Source: Bacillus sp. V3-13 (GTDB lineage Bacteria > Bacillota > Bacilli > Bacillales > Cytobacillaceae). Taken from it: DNA of 64,000 nt. Where the stretch lies: contig NZ_PGUZ01000010.1 of assembly GCF_002860165.1 (NCBI RefSeq), forward strand, positions 1 through 64,000. The letters are read 5' to 3'. The position numbers and the translations under genes were made by a program. Position 1 is the stretch's first letter. The number at the start of each line of letters is the position of its first letter. The notes under the pieces are model-generated. The model had not been told where the DNA came from. It made no database searches and was given only the letters and a program-made list of their open reading frames with translations. Shown piece by piece: positions 8,538 through 17,563 of the stretch.

Positions 8538-9167
8538 ATGTCAGGAATGATTCAAATGAAAAAATTCATTCGAAAAAGTGGACTAGTACTTGCCGGGGGC
8601 GCAATTCAAGGATTGGGAATGGGAGTGTTCCTTTTTCCCCATGCTATCCCTTCCGGGGGAGCAGGGGGGATCGCCGTGTTGTTAAATTATTTGTTCACAA
8701 TGAACATCGGGTTTTCTCTTTGGCTTACAAATTTCTCGGCACTGGTACTTGCGATCAAATATCTGGGTAATCGATGCGCCTTATGGACGATGGCCGGGAT
8801 CAGCATCACATCCTTTTCCATTTACTTTTTTCAGCATAGTTTTCAAATCCCCAACCGGACCCTGGTAGTTGACCTCTTACTGGGATCGATTTTATTAGGG
8901 ACCGGAGCAGGGCTTTTACTGCGTCAAGGTGTCTCCAACGGTGGAGTCGGCGTTATCGCCCTGATTATCTCGAATGCGCGGAATACCCTTCCCGGAAGAC
9001 CTTTATTTCTGATGAATTGCAGTATTTTTATCCTTACAGCTGTGATTATTGATTGGAAAATTATTGTACTGGCCTTGGTTAGCCAATGGATTTCAACAAA
9101 AATGGTCGATTTGGTATGCGGGATTGATTTTTACCAAGCCTATACCTTCAGCTGGCGGAAAAAATAA
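8538..9167 (+). CDS. YitT-family-like membrane protein
   Basis: A 209-residue membrane protein with about five hydrophobic segments. The GGAIQGLGMGVFLFPHAIPS and LLLRQGVSNGGVGVIALIIS stretches resemble the two repeated signatures of the YitT/DUF161 family. It also lacks the C-terminal DUF2179 domain. Two ATG codons are possible, at 8538 and at 8556; the second has an AGGA sequence at usable spacing and may be the true start. The gene is convergent with the MFS gene that follows. No function is established for this family. Confidence 0.7.
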   Translation: MSGMIQMKKFIRKSGLVLAGGAIQGLGMGVFLFPHAIPSGGAGGIAVLLNYLFTMNIGFSLWLTNFSALVLAIKYLGNRCALWTMAGISITSFSIYFFQHSFQIPNRTLVVDLLLGSILLGTGAGLLLRQGVSNGGVGVIALIISNARNTLPGRPLFLMNCSIFILTAVIIDWKIIVLALVSQWISTKMVDLVCGIDFYQAYTFSWRKK

Positions 9168-9175
9168 GCGGGCCA

Positions 9176-10423
9176 TTAAACGTACTTATAGCGAACAGGG
9201 GTATCCTTCTTTTTATGTCCGTCTTTTCCTTCGACATGTATCATCGTTAAGGCAAGCAGCCCCACGATAAATGTAAGGATAGCAATAGATAAAAACATTC
9301 CGGTTTTGGACCATTCCATCAAGCGGGTGAAAACAGGCGGGCCAATCGCCACACCGAGGAACCGGACAGATCCGTATAAGGAAGTGACAAAACCTCTGCG
9401 TTCCTTTCCGACTGCTCCCGTAATAATGCTGTTAACACACGGAAGGATCAAACCTGTACCAACGCTGCTTACCACTAACACTGCCAGAAACGGCACAAGT
9501 TTTTCAAAAAAAATGAGAGACGCATAAGATATCGTCATTAGCCCAAACCCTAACACCACCAGTTTTTTCATCTTCTCCAGATTTTTCCCGATTTTACTGC
9601 CAGTTATATATGACGTTGTAACCATAACCAGCAGTGGTATCGCCAGAATCATACCTTTCACAACACCATCTATTTTGTATTGGCTTTCCAATAAATCGGA
9701 CAAGTAAAAGAGAATCCCGAACAGAGTAAACAGCACGGTTCCTCCAGCCAGATAGGTAGTGAATAGCCATCTTCCTTCAAACTTGAATACGGTTAAAAGA
9801 CCTCTCACGTATTTTCCCAAAGGAGGGGGTGCTTGCCTGTTTCTTTTCTCTTTGATAAAAATCCATGTTAATAAAATAGAAAAAAAGCATATCGCCGGGA
9901 ACGCAAAAAATACAGCGTACCAAACAATTAGCCCAAGCAGCGATCCAAGAATAGGAGATAATACCTTTCCCAATCCGTTGGACGCCTCAACGATCCCGAG
10001 CACACGGCTTTGTTCTCCTCCTTTAAATAAATCGCCGGTTAATGCCATCGCAAGTGGAGCAGTCCCGGCAGCACCGATTCCCTGCAAGATCCTGCCGAAT
10101 AAGATCCAGATATATGGAGCCGGAAAAGAAGCAGCTGCAAAACCTGCGAGCAAACCGCCAAGCCCATACAAGATTAAGGCAGGAATAATGATAGCCTTGC
10201 GTGAAATCCGGTCAGATAGATAGCCGAGAATCGGAATGGAAATCGCTGCAGCAGAAGAAAAAACAGTTATTGTTAAACTTGTCTGCAATTGAGAAAGGTT
10301 CAAAGCGGATTTCATTGCGGGGAAAACCGGGATTAACATCGAGTTTCCCAATGTCATAATCAGCGGTATCGAACCGATTGCCGTAATGGTCATGCCGTTG
10401 TTTTTAGCCACTTCGATCTTCAC
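9176..10423 (-). CDS. MFS transporter (drug/siderophore-exporter type)
   Basis: The 415-residue protein has about 12 hydrophobic segments and the major-facilitator signature between helices 2 and 3 ([19 protein letters not shown]), plus the antiporter-like helix 5 region [20 protein letters not shown]. This pattern is that of drug:H+ antiporters, and overall it resembles Bacillus YmfD-like exporters. The gene begins 33 bases after the DUF3231 gene and probably shares its transcript. Substrate is unknown. Confidence 0.85.
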   Translation of the reverse strand: MKIEVAKNNGMTITAIGSIPLIMTLGNSMLIPVFPAMKSALNLSQLQTSLTITVFSSAAAISIPILGYLSDRISRKAIIIPALILYGLGGLLAGFAAASFPAPYIWILFGRILQGIGAAGTAPLAMALTGDLFKGGEQSRVLGIVEASNGLGKVLSPILGSLLGLIVWYAVFFAFPAICFFSILLTWIFIKEKRNRQAPPPLGKYVRGLLTVFKFEGRWLFTTYLAGGTVLFTLFGILFYLSDLLESQYKIDGVVKGMILAIPLLVMVTTSYITGSKIGKNLEKMKKLVVLGFGLMTISYASLIFFEKLVPFLAVLVVSSVGTGLILPCVNSIITGAVGKERRGFVTSLYGSVRFLGVAIGPPVFTRLMEWSKTGMFLSIAILTFIVGLLALTMIHVEGKDGHKKKDTPVRYKYV

Positions 10424-10456
10424 GTCCTTCAGTGTTGTAGTACATTAATTGGAACA

Positions 10457-10957
10457 TTATTTAATGTGCAAAGGAGGGGGAACAAGCCATCCTTTATCTT
10501 TTATTATTGTTAATAGTTTTGTCGCATACTCTGCTTTTTGTGTATGGAACTCGCCGTACATTTCGCCTATATCTTCGCGAATGGAGATTCCCATAATATA
10601 GCTGCATAGAATCTGCCCGGCCATGATTTCTTTTTGGACAAGAGCAGCGACCTCCGGATCGTTAAACCTTGCTCCAGCCGGGATGTCCTGCACTTCTACA
10701 TTTGGTCGGTCCGGCGGTGCGGGAGGGAGGCGAATGCCCGTTTCTTTTAGAACAGCTTCAACCTGCTGCGCCTCTTGTGTAAGGCAATTTTCTTGCAAAT
10801 CCTCTAAAAAGACCTTTAAATCATGATCTCCTGTGTGATTTATTAATACTTGCAATGTTACTAATGTTCCTTTTGTTCCATACAGATGTGACCAAAGATT
10901 AAAGACTTCACCAGAATGTAAAGGCTCCTCTTGCGGATTGCCACTTAATATGCCCAT
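10457..10957 (-). CDS. DUF3231 family protein
   Basis: A 166-residue soluble protein rich in helices and with conserved-looking Pro-rich middle (RLPPAPPDRP), matching the single-domain form of the DUF3231 family common in bacilli. An AAAGGGGG ribosome site precedes the ATG. The domain resembles a ferritin-like helical bundle, but no function is established. It is the first gene of a probable two-gene unit with the MFS transporter. Confidence 0.75.
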   Translation of the reverse strand: MGILSGNPQEEPLHSGEVFNLWSHLYGTKGTLVTLQVLINHTGDHDLKVFLEDLQENCLTQEAQQVEAVLKETGIRLPPAPPDRPNVEVQDIPAGARFNDPEVAALVQKEIMAGQILCSYIMGISIREDIGEMYGEFHTQKAEYATKLLTIIKDKGWLVPPPLHIK

Positions 10958-11100
10958 GTTATTTACCCCCTTTTATTTATCGTCCTTTAGTTTACCTACA
11001 TAACAACAATTTATGTCCGTTGATTTTATTATTAGACAGGAACCTGCTTTTCATTTGCCTATAGGCCAAAAAAGACATAAAGGTATTTCCGAAAAGAGAA

Positions 11101-11366
11101 AGGAGTGGATCATTCGCATGAAAACAAAGAGCTTATTTCTATTTTTAAGCTTTTTTTAATGACGGGAATGCTTCTTTTCGGCTTCAGCAAAGACGAAGAT
11201 GCAAATGAGGGGAAGGAAAAAGCTCAGATAGGGGATACAGAAAGATCGGTTATCAGAAAAACGGTCCACTCAAATCAATTGCCGATTTAAAGAACAAGAC
11301 CGTTAGTTTGAACGGCTCCAGTTTACATTACTTACTTGTTAAGGCCTTAGAAAAAGCTGGACTGAG
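11101..11366 (+). pseudogene. ssuA: Decayed ABC-transporter substrate-binding lipoprotein (sulfonate/SsuA-like)
   Basis: A GGAG ribosome site and the ATG at about 11118 start a lipoprotein-like leader (MKTKSLFLFLSFF) that hits a stop within a run of seven T. In the next frame the leader continues as LMTGMLLFGFSKDED, a lipobox in which the expected Cys codon reads TTC. Further on, a third frame encodes GYQKNGPLKSIADLKNKTVS and then SSLHYLLVKALEKAGLS. These are the KIGYQK start and ADLKGK...SVHYLLVKALEKAGL signature of aliphatic-sulfonate/taurine binding proteins such as SsuA. The body of the protein is missing. Frameshifts, lost lipobox and truncation together make it a fossil. No permease or ATPase partner is nearby. 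Confidence 0.7.
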
Positions 11367-11374
11367 CCTTTTTT

Positions 11375-11650
11375 TCAGTTACCCTTTACGCCATACAGAA
11401 TGCAGGCGACACCAATAAAAATCCATATAAATTTCCCAAAAGAAATATTATGAGCTATCCCGAAAAGACCGATTGTCGTTGTAACGATTAAGACGATTGG
11501 TCCGATCAAAGCAAGCGAACTGTTAATAATAAGTGCTTTTTCTATTTCATTAAATTTCAGCATTAAAAAAGCCGCAAATATTTCAATACTGCCTGAAAAC
11601 AATCTTAAAAGAGCCATTCCCATGACGGCCTTTTCGAATAGATTAATCAT
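11375..11650 (-). CDS. YqhV-like DUF2619 membrane protein
   Basis: The 91-residue protein has three hydrophobic segments and closely resembles the small Bacillus protein YqhV in length and pattern (ALLRLFSGSIEIFAAFLML, then INSSLALIGPIVLIVTTTIG). A GGGAGG ribosome site precedes the ATG. In B. subtilis yqhV lies next to sporulation genes, but here the neighbours are unrelated, so its job is unknown. Confidence 0.8.
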   Translation of the reverse strand: MINLFEKAVMGMALLRLFSGSIEIFAAFLMLKFNEIEKALIINSSLALIGPIVLIVTTTIGLFGIAHNISFGKFIWIFIGVACILYGVKGN

Positions 11651-11735
11651 TTGTGTCCTCCCGATGGTTTATTTCAACACATTATATGCAGGATATGAAA
11701 ACGAAAGGACAGGTTATTTAAAAATTTGTTATCAT

Positions 11736-11778
11736 AAAAAAGCTGCCGATGACAAATGACAAATCGGCAGCTTTTTTA
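11736..11778. terminator. Rho-independent terminator
   Basis: AAGCTGCCGAT (11740-11750) and ATCGGCAGCTT (11763-11773) form an 11-bp stem with T-runs on both sides. It lies upstream of the YqhV-like gene and the cad promoter and isolates them from each other. Confidence 0.75.
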
Positions 11779-11876
11779 TTCGATTATGATTTTAAAACGA
11801 CTTTGGTGCCCAAATGATCAATAAACAATTTGCAGACTCCGAAATTAAATGAATTTTCAGTTAAACAAATGATTAT

Positions 11877-11900
11877 ATATTCAAATGTTTATTTGAATAT
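11877..11900. promoter_or_regulatory. CadC/SmtB-type operator 1
   Basis: ATATTCAAAT (11877-11886) and ATTTGAATAT (11891-11900) form a perfect 10-4-10 palindrome, the form bound by ArsR/SmtB-family metal sensors such as CadC and CzrA. It ends five bases before the -35 box of the cad promoter. Confidence 0.8.
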
Positions 11901-11904
11901 AGCT

Positions 11905-11933
11905 TTGACAATTCCGTAAACGTGTCATAAACT
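11905..11933 (+). promoter_or_regulatory. Sigma-A promoter of cadCA
   Basis: TTGACA (11905-11910) and TAAACT (11928-11933) are 17 bases apart. Operator-like palindromes lie on both sides. Confidence 0.7.
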
Positions 11934-11941
11934 AAATATAT

Positions 11942-11961
11942 ATTCAAACATTCATTTGAAT
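11942..11961. promoter_or_regulatory. CadC/SmtB-type operator 2
   Basis: ATTCAAAC and ATTTGAAT flank a four-base centre, a near-perfect copy of operator 1 with one mismatch. It covers the predicted transcription start and sits just before the ribosome site of cadC. Confidence 0.75.
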
Positions 11962-11974
11962 GAGGTGGGAATAA

Positions 11975-12376
11975 ATGAGCGAAAAGACATTGGATCCAAC
12001 CCTTAATGATACTTGCGAAACGTTTTGCTTTGACGAAGATAAAGTAAATCGTGTCAAGGAACGAGTGGACGAGGTAAGGGGTGTAGAATTACTTTTTAAA
12101 GCATTATCCGACTCAACGAGAATTAAAATTGCTTATGCTTTAACAATAGAAAAAGAATTATGCGTTTGTGATGTCGCGAATATTATCGGCTCGACAACAG
12201 CAACCGCTTCGCACCATTTACGGTTATTGCGAAAAATGGGCCTGGCGGGCTATCGGAAAGAAGGAAAGCTGGTTTTTTATTCGTTAGCCGATGAACATAT
12301 ACATCAGCTCGTTTCAATTGCTTTAATCCATTCAAAAGAAGGTGCAGCAGATGGAGAAATCGTTGGAGGATCATAA
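11975..12376 (+). CDS. cadC: Cadmium/lead/zinc-responsive repressor CadC (ArsR/SmtB family)
   Basis: The 133-residue winged-helix protein carries the CadC features. An N-terminal Cys pair ([15 protein letters not shown]) and the [10 protein letters not shown] motif supply the thiolate site for Cd(II)/Pb(II). The recognition helix is [16 protein letters not shown], and the C-terminal [14 protein letters not shown] helix holds the His/Asp zinc site. A GAGGTGGG ribosome site precedes the ATG. It overlaps the downstream ATPase gene by 26 bases, which implies translational coupling. The two palindromes at 11877 and 11942 are its likely targets, so metal releases repression of cadCA. Confidence 0.93.
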   Translation: MSEKTLDPTLNDTCETFCFDEDKVNRVKERVDEVRGVELLFKALSDSTRIKIAYALTIEKELCVCDVANIIGSTTATASHHLRLLRKMGLAGYRKEGKLVFYSLADEHIHQLVSIALIHSKEGAADGEIVGGS

Positions 12377-14474
12377 ACACACTTATCGTTTACAAGGCCT
12401 TTCATGCACCAATTGTGCAGCGAAATTCGAGAAAAATATTCGTGATATCCAGTCTGTAAACGACGTTCAACTAAACTTTGGGGCTTCAAAAGTGACGGTC
12501 TACGGACATGTCACCGTGGACCAGCTCGAAGAAGCCGGCGCGTTTGACGGGATTAAAGTACTGCCTGAACGTCAGAGAGCCGAACAGGAAAAAGTACCTT
12601 TTTGGAAGAATGCTGAAAATAGAAATACATTCATTTCTCTCTTTTTCCTTATCTTTGGTAATGTTTCAATGTATTCAATAGGAGAAGCCCATCCTGCTAC
12701 AATCTCCATTTTTCTTTTATCGATATTAATTGGAGGCTACAATTTATTTAAAGTCGGATTAAAAAATCTAGTAAAGCTCCAGTTTGATATGAAAACGTTA
12801 ATGACAATTGCAATTATTGGAGCTGCCCTAATTGGGGAATGGGGTGAGGGAGCAGTTGTTGTTTTCCTGTTTGCCTTAAGTGAAGCATTGGAAAGTTACT
12901 CAATGAATAAAGCCCGCCAATCGATTCGCTCTTTAATGGATGTAGCCCCGAAAAAGGCGTTGGTCAAACGAGGAAATCAGGAAATGGAATTGAACGTAGA
13001 GGATATTCAAGTCAGTGATATTCTAATCGTCAAGCCGGGCCAAAAATTAGCTATGGACGGCGAAGTGGTTGACGGCCAATCTTCGATTAACCAGGCAGCC
13101 ATAACAGGCGAATCTATTCCGGTCTTAAAAACAGCCGGAGATGAAGTATATGCGGGTACCTTGAATGAAGAAGGATCGTTACAGGTAAAAGTAACAAAAA
13201 GAGTCGACGATACGACCATTGCAAAGATCATTCACCTGGTCGAAGAAGCCCAGGCTGAACGTGCACCAACGCAGGCGTTTGTTGATAAATTCGCGAAATA
13301 CTACACCCCGGCCATTATGGCCATCGCATTATTTATCGCCATGGTTCCTCCATTATTCATGGCAGGGGATTGGTCTGATTGGGTATACCGTGGTTTGGCC
13401 GTTCTCGTCGTCGGTTGTCCATGTGCTCTCGTCATTTCTACTCCAGTTGCGATCGTCACAGCGATCGGAAATGCCGCAAAAAAAGGCGTATTGATCAAAG
13501 GCGGCATTCACCTCGAAGAAGCAGGACGATTAAAAGTCATTGCTTTTGATAAAACCGGAACGTTGACAAAGGGAAGACCGGAAGTAACCGATATCGAAGT
13601 GTTAAATGACATGAATGAAAACGAAATATTAGGGATTTCCACGGCGATTGAAAAGTTCTCCCAGCATCCATTGGCATCTGCCATTCTTCGCAAAGCTGAA
13701 GAAGAAGGTGTTTTTCCGGATGGCTATCCAGCGGAAAATTTTCAATCCATTACTGGTAGAGGCGCAAAAGCGACCGTTAAGGAGTGCACGTATTATATAG
13801 GCAGCCCGAAATTATTTGAAGAGATGATGAACTTGACTGCTTCCGTTGAAGAGGAAATAATCAGGCTGCAAAAACAAGGGAAAACAGTGATGCTCATCGG
13901 TACAAAGGAAGAAGTAATCGCATTGATTGCTGTCGCTGATCAAGTAAGGAGCAGCAGCGCAAATGTGATTCGAAAATTACACGAAATAGGCATTCAAAAG
14001 ACGGTCATGTTAACAGGGGATAACGAAGCCACCGGACAGGCAATCGGCAACCAGGCAGGCTTAACTGAAGTCAACGCTGAATTGTTGCCGCAGGACAAAC
14101 TTGAAGTTGTTCAATCATTAAGAGAGAAATATGGTAAGGTTGCTATGGTTGGAGATGGAATAAATGATGCTCCCGCCTTAGCATCGGCAACTGTCGGAAT
14201 CGCGATGGGCGGTGCCGGAACAGACACAGCTTTGGAAACGGCCGATATAGCGCTAATGGCAGATGATCTCACTAAATTGCCTTATACGATTCAACTCAGC
14301 CGAAAAGCGCTTGGGATTATTAAGCAAAATATAACATTCGCTTTAGGTTTAAAAGTGTTAGCCTTACTGTTCATCATACCAGGCTGGTTAACACTATGGA
14401 TGGCAATCTTTGCCGACATGGGGGCCACTTTAATTGTGATTGCCAACTCATTGCGGCTTTTAAGAGTAAAATAA
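12351..14474 (+). CDS. cadA: Cd2+/Zn2+/Pb2+-exporting P-type ATPase CadA
   Basis: The ATG at 12351 is preferred over the in-frame GTG at 12342 because AAGAAGG inside the end of cadC lies at good spacing. The 707-residue protein begins with one heavy-metal-associated domain ([11 protein letters not shown], Cys19 and Cys22). Then come the membrane segment with the CPC metal site ([10 protein letters not shown]), the phosphorylation motif DKTGTLTKG, the ATP-site HPLASAI and the hinge GDGINDAP. This is the zinc/cadmium/lead class of P1B ATPases, which pump metal out of the cytoplasm. Regulation by the overlapping cadC is expected. Confidence 0.95.
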   Translation: MEKSLEDHKHTYRLQGLSCTNCAAKFEKNIRDIQSVNDVQLNFGASKVTVYGHVTVDQLEEAGAFDGIKVLPERQRAEQEKVPFWKNAENRNTFISLFFLIFGNVSMYSIGEAHPATISIFLLSILIGGYNLFKVGLKNLVKLQFDMKTLMTIAIIGAALIGEWGEGAVVVFLFALSEALESYSMNKARQSIRSLMDVAPKKALVKRGNQEMELNVEDIQVSDILIVKPGQKLAMDGEVVDGQSSINQAAITGESIPVLKTAGDEVYAGTLNEEGSLQVKVTKRVDDTTIAKIIHLVEEAQAERAPTQAFVDKFAKYYTPAIMAIALFIAMVPPLFMAGDWSDWVYRGLAVLVVGCPCALVISTPVAIVTAIGNAAKKGVLIKGGIHLEEAGRLKVIAFDKTGTLTKGRPEVTDIEVLNDMNENEILGISTAIEKFSQHPLASAILRKAEEEGVFPDGYPAENFQSITGRGAKATVKECTYYIGSPKLFEEMMNLTASVEEEIIRLQKQGKTVMLIGTKEEVIALIAVADQVRSSSANVIRKLHEIGIQKTVMLTGDNEATGQAIGNQAGLTEVNAELLPQDKLEVVQSLREKYGKVAMVGDGINDAPALASATVGIAMGGAGTDTALETADIALMADDLTKLPYTIQLSRKALGIIKQNITFALGLKVLALLFIIPGWLTLWMAIFADMGATLIVIANSLRLLRVK

Positions 14475-14574
14475 AACCCGGTAGGAGGACATTTGATTTC
14501 AGCCTGAATAAAGCCGTTTGATGATATCCTTCTAAATTTGAAATCGAATTTTTACATTGTTTATAAAAATTTTC

Positions 14575-14603
14575 TTAACAGAACGATAATTTTTTGGTAT
14601 AAT
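14575..14603 (+). promoter_or_regulatory. Sigma-A promoter of trhO
   Basis: TTAACA (14575-14580) and a perfect TATAAT (14598-14603) are separated by 17 bases, about 75 bases before the trhO start. Confidence 0.75.
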
Positions 14604-14678
14604 ATTTAATGTTTTTTAACATAAGTAAGTTCGTTATATATTATACTAGTCGAGAAAAAACGTAAGGTGGTGTTTAAA

Positions 14679-15650
14679 ATGGAAAATCACTCATATCGAG
14701 TTTTACTTTATTACAAATATGTTCCGATTGAAGCTCCGGAACAATTTACTATAGATCATTTGAAATTTTGTAAAGAGATTGGTTTAAAAGGACGTATTTT
14801 AGTTGCTAAAGAGGGTATTAACGGGACTGTTTCCGGAACGATTGAGCAGACCGAAACATATATGAAAGCGATGAAGCAGGATCCGCGTTTTGCAGATATG
14901 GTTTTCAAAATAGATGATGAAAGCGGTCATGCTTTTAAAAAGATGCATGTTCGCCATCGCGAGGAACTTGTGCACCTCGGGTTGGAAGATGACGTTAATC
15001 CTGCGGAATTAACAGGTACCTACCTCAGTCCAAAGGAATTTTATGAGCAAATGCAATCTGATGATACCGTTGTAATCGATGCCCGCAATGATTATGAATA
15101 TGATCTGGGACATTTCAGAGGCGCAATCAGACCGGATATTAAAGCATTCCGGGAGCTGCCGGAGTGGATCCGCCAAAACAAAGAAGCCTTTGCAGGAAAA
15201 AAAATCTTAACTTATTGTACCGGCGGGATCCGCTGTGAAAAATTCTCCGGATGGTTATTGAAAGAAGGCTTTGAAGATGTTTCACAGCTTCACGGCGGCA
15301 TTGTAACCTACGGAAAAGACCCTGAAGTGCGTGGACAACTCTGGGATGGGCAGTGTTATGTATTTGATGAAAGGATTAGTGTCCCGGTTAACCGCGTTGA
15401 GCATGTCGTTGTCGGAAGGGACTATTTTACAAACGAACCTTGCGAACGTTACGTCAATTGTGCTAATCCGGAATGCAATAAACAAATCATCTGTTCAGAA
15501 GAGAATGAACACTTTTATATGCGTGGCTGCAGCCATGAATGCCGGGTTCATCCGCGAAATCTTTATGTTAAAGAACATAATCTGACAGAAGAAGAAGTAA
15601 ACTTGAGATTAGCTAAAATTAATGAAAAAAATAGCGTGACACTAGGATAA
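14679..15650 (+). CDS. trhO: tRNA uridine(34) hydroxylase TrhO (rhodanese-like)
   Basis: The start is set at the ATG at 14679, eight bases after an AAGGTGG ribosome site; the frame is open four codons further. The 323-residue protein has the family layout. An N-terminal acylphosphatase-like part contains [10 protein letters not shown]. The rhodanese domain carries the active Cys in [12 protein letters not shown]. The C-terminal Cys-rich region ([16 protein letters not shown], then GCSHEC) probably binds zinc. It makes 5-hydroxyuridine at position 34 of tRNAs using oxygen. The B. subtilis counterpart is YbfQ. It is transcribed alone, with promoter at 14575 and a terminator overlapping its end. 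Confidence 0.93.
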   Translation: MENHSYRVLLYYKYVPIEAPEQFTIDHLKFCKEIGLKGRILVAKEGINGTVSGTIEQTETYMKAMKQDPRFADMVFKIDDESGHAFKKMHVRHREELVHLGLEDDVNPAELTGTYLSPKEFYEQMQSDDTVVIDARNDYEYDLGHFRGAIRPDIKAFRELPEWIRQNKEAFAGKKILTYCTGGIRCEKFSGWLLKEGFEDVSQLHGGIVTYGKDPEVRGQLWDGQCYVFDERISVPVNRVEHVVVGRDYFTNEPCERYVNCANPECNKQIICSEENEHFYMRGCSHECRVHPRNLYVKEHNLTEEEVNLRLAKINEKNSVTLG

Positions 15651-15675
15651 AAGAGTTTTCTTTTTTATCCTTTTT
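15644..15675 (+). terminator. Rho-independent terminator of trhO
   Basis: AGGATAAAA (15644-15652) pairs with TTTTATCCT (15663-15671), followed by T residues. The stem includes the stop codon of trhO. Confidence 0.7.
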
Positions 15676-15784
15676 AACATTAAAAGGATATTTTGGCGAT
15701 AATAGGGCTTCAATGAGAGATTGGGGAAGATATAAATGAATTGGGGACTGAAGTTAATTTTATTGGCGACGACATGTAAACTGA

Positions 15785-15818
15785 CACAAAAAAACCGCAG
15801 ATTTGCGGTTTTTTTGTG
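15785..15818. terminator. Bidirectional rho-independent terminator
   Basis: A near-continuous palindrome with core AACCGCA/TGCGGTT, flanked by A and T runs, ends at the convergent FAD-protein gene. It can stop transcription from either direction. Confidence 0.8.
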
Positions 15819-15856
15819 GAAACGGCTAAATTCTTTTCATAAGGAAAAATGCACGA

Positions 15857-16432
15857 TTATTTAGATTGCAGAACATCATGGTCTACATATCTTTCTCCAT
15901 TCAGTTCACTAATAATATTAATTGCCACCTTGGCGCCGTCACCAGCAGTAATAATGGTGTGTACGCTTACTCCGGCAGCTGTTCCGGCGGCCCACACTCC
16001 TTCAATATTTGTCTTTCCGTCCCGGTCAGCATCCAGAACTGTTTTAATTCTTGGCTCTGTTCCCGGTTTTGTATGAACGCCGATTTTCTCTGCAAGGTCG
16101 AGCGCGAGGCCAGTTGCGAGAATTACATGCCTGGCTGTATATGTAGCATTTTCAGTTTGCACTTCAAATCCTTCTTCAGTTTTCTGCAAATTTACTGCCG
16201 ATCCATTCACGATTTCAGCACCAAATTTTTGCACTTGTTTTTTGCCAATCTCGATCAAGTCCGGACCGGATATTTCCTCTGCTCCATAGTGGTTTTCAAG
16301 CCATGCCCGTTTTGTCATCCCTTTATCGTTGTCAATCACCAACGTTTTCTTGCCTGCTTTCGCCGAAAAAATAGCTGCGCTCGCTCCAGCCGGTCCTGCT
16401 CCAATAATAGCGATGTCAAACATTTTCTCCAC
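15857..16432 (-). CDS. Short FAD-dependent oxidoreductase (thioredoxin-reductase-like, no CxxC)
   Basis: The 191-residue protein starts with a Rossmann FAD motif (IAIIGAGPAGASAAIFSAKAG) and ends with the second FAD-contact segment (TNIEGVWAAGTAAG, then HTIITAGDGAKVAINI) of the thioredoxin reductase family. It lacks the inserted NADPH domain and the redox CxxC pair, so it is about 60 percent of a normal TrxB and cannot be a standard thioredoxin reductase. Short forms like this are common in bacilli. The start is either the GTG at 16432 or the ATG at 16423; both have a purine-rich upstream stretch. No partner gene is adjacent. Confidence 0.8.
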   Translation of the reverse strand: MEKMFDIAIIGAGPAGASAAIFSAKAGKKTLVIDNDKGMTKRAWLENHYGAEEISGPDLIEIGKKQVQKFGAEIVNGSAVNLQKTEEGFEVQTENATYTARHVILATGLALDLAEKIGVHTKPGTEPRIKTVLDADRDGKTNIEGVWAAGTAAGVSVHTIITAGDGAKVAINIISELNGERYVDHDVLQSK

Positions 16433-16684
16433 ATCCTTTATAAACTGTTTTATTCAAAAACATCGTAAATAAAATGAAATTTTATGTCAATTAATTTGGA
16501 CCAAGATAAAAATCATAGTTGACTGGATTGACATTCCACCAGCCTCATCCTTTGACTGGGAAAACTCTAAACTTTTGTTGGAATCACTTTACATTCATAG
16601 GTGTTTTTTGTTGCAGTTTTGGATAATTCCGCCTGCAATGAAAAATAATAACTCAGTAAGCACATATAAGGAGGGGCTTAAAAA

Positions 16685-17323
16685 ATGGAAAATCAACAAG
16701 AACCAATGCATGAAAATATGCATATCGGGGATGTTCCCCAGCAGCTGAATCATGGGGGTCATGAAGTACTTGATGTACACGAAGTTTTATCAGGGACCGT
16801 TGACGCTCTTAACACCTATCTGCTGCTTCGCCAATTTGTAAAAGATCCGGAGCTGGTCGATATTATTGACCGCCAATATCGTTTTATGCAGGAAGAATAC
16901 AACATCACACTGGATTGCTTTAAAACAGGAAGAAACCCTTTCAAACCGACACAAAGCTATAAAATGGAACCGGATAATGATTTTGTATATGGGCTAAAAT
17001 CCACAGAACCAGTTAAACCGATACAAAACGTTTCGGAATTTAACGAACAAAGCGTTTCAAGCATTTTACTGGGAGCGGTAAAATCGCTGGCGACAGTAAA
17101 AACGATGGCCGCATTGGAGTCAACCAATCCGGTCGTTCGCAGAGTGCTCGCCGACTCAATTCCAAACTGTATCGAGATGGCTTATGAAATTTCAATTTAC
17201 CAGAACAAGCGTCACTACTACCAGGTACCACAATTTGCGCCGCAAGACATGCAAGCAATGTTGAATGCGTACGAACCTGGGCAGGGACAGCCACCAACAC
17301 AGAACAATAATGTTTCTCATTAG
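16685..17323 (+). CDS. Spore coat protein, CotF-like
   Basis: The 212-residue protein has an AAGGAGGGGC ribosome site before the ATG. After a Gln/His/Asn-rich lead it has a helical domain (VLDVHEVLSGTVDALNTYLL and YRFMQEEYNITLDCFKTGR) typical of the coat F family of spore coat proteins. A second helical stretch follows (TMAALESTNPVVRRVLADSI), then a Gln/Pro-rich tail. It is expected to be made in the mother cell during sporulation, but I could not identify a clear SigE or SigK promoter. Family is fairly sure, exact paralogue is not. Confidence 0.8.
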   Translation: MENQQEPMHENMHIGDVPQQLNHGGHEVLDVHEVLSGTVDALNTYLLLRQFVKDPELVDIIDRQYRFMQEEYNITLDCFKTGRNPFKPTQSYKMEPDNDFVYGLKSTEPVKPIQNVSEFNEQSVSSILLGAVKSLATVKTMAALESTNPVVRRVLADSIPNCIEMAYEISIYQNKRHYYQVPQFAPQDMQAMLNAYEPGQGQPPTQNNNVSH

Positions 17324-17563
17324 AAAAAAAGAGTGACAGATTATCCCCTGCAGGTAGAAGCAAAAAGAGGACATATTTCGGTATCCTCAAGACATCTATC
17401 TGGGAGGGGATTTTTTATATGACCATAAAGACCACTGCGGTAAACAAAAGGACCAAATCATTAAGCCTTTGTATACAGATATGCTATTTTAGACCTCTTG
17501 CAGGATTCACCGATTTAAAAGAGAAAAAATACTATTATCCTATTTTCGAAGAAAGGGAATTTC

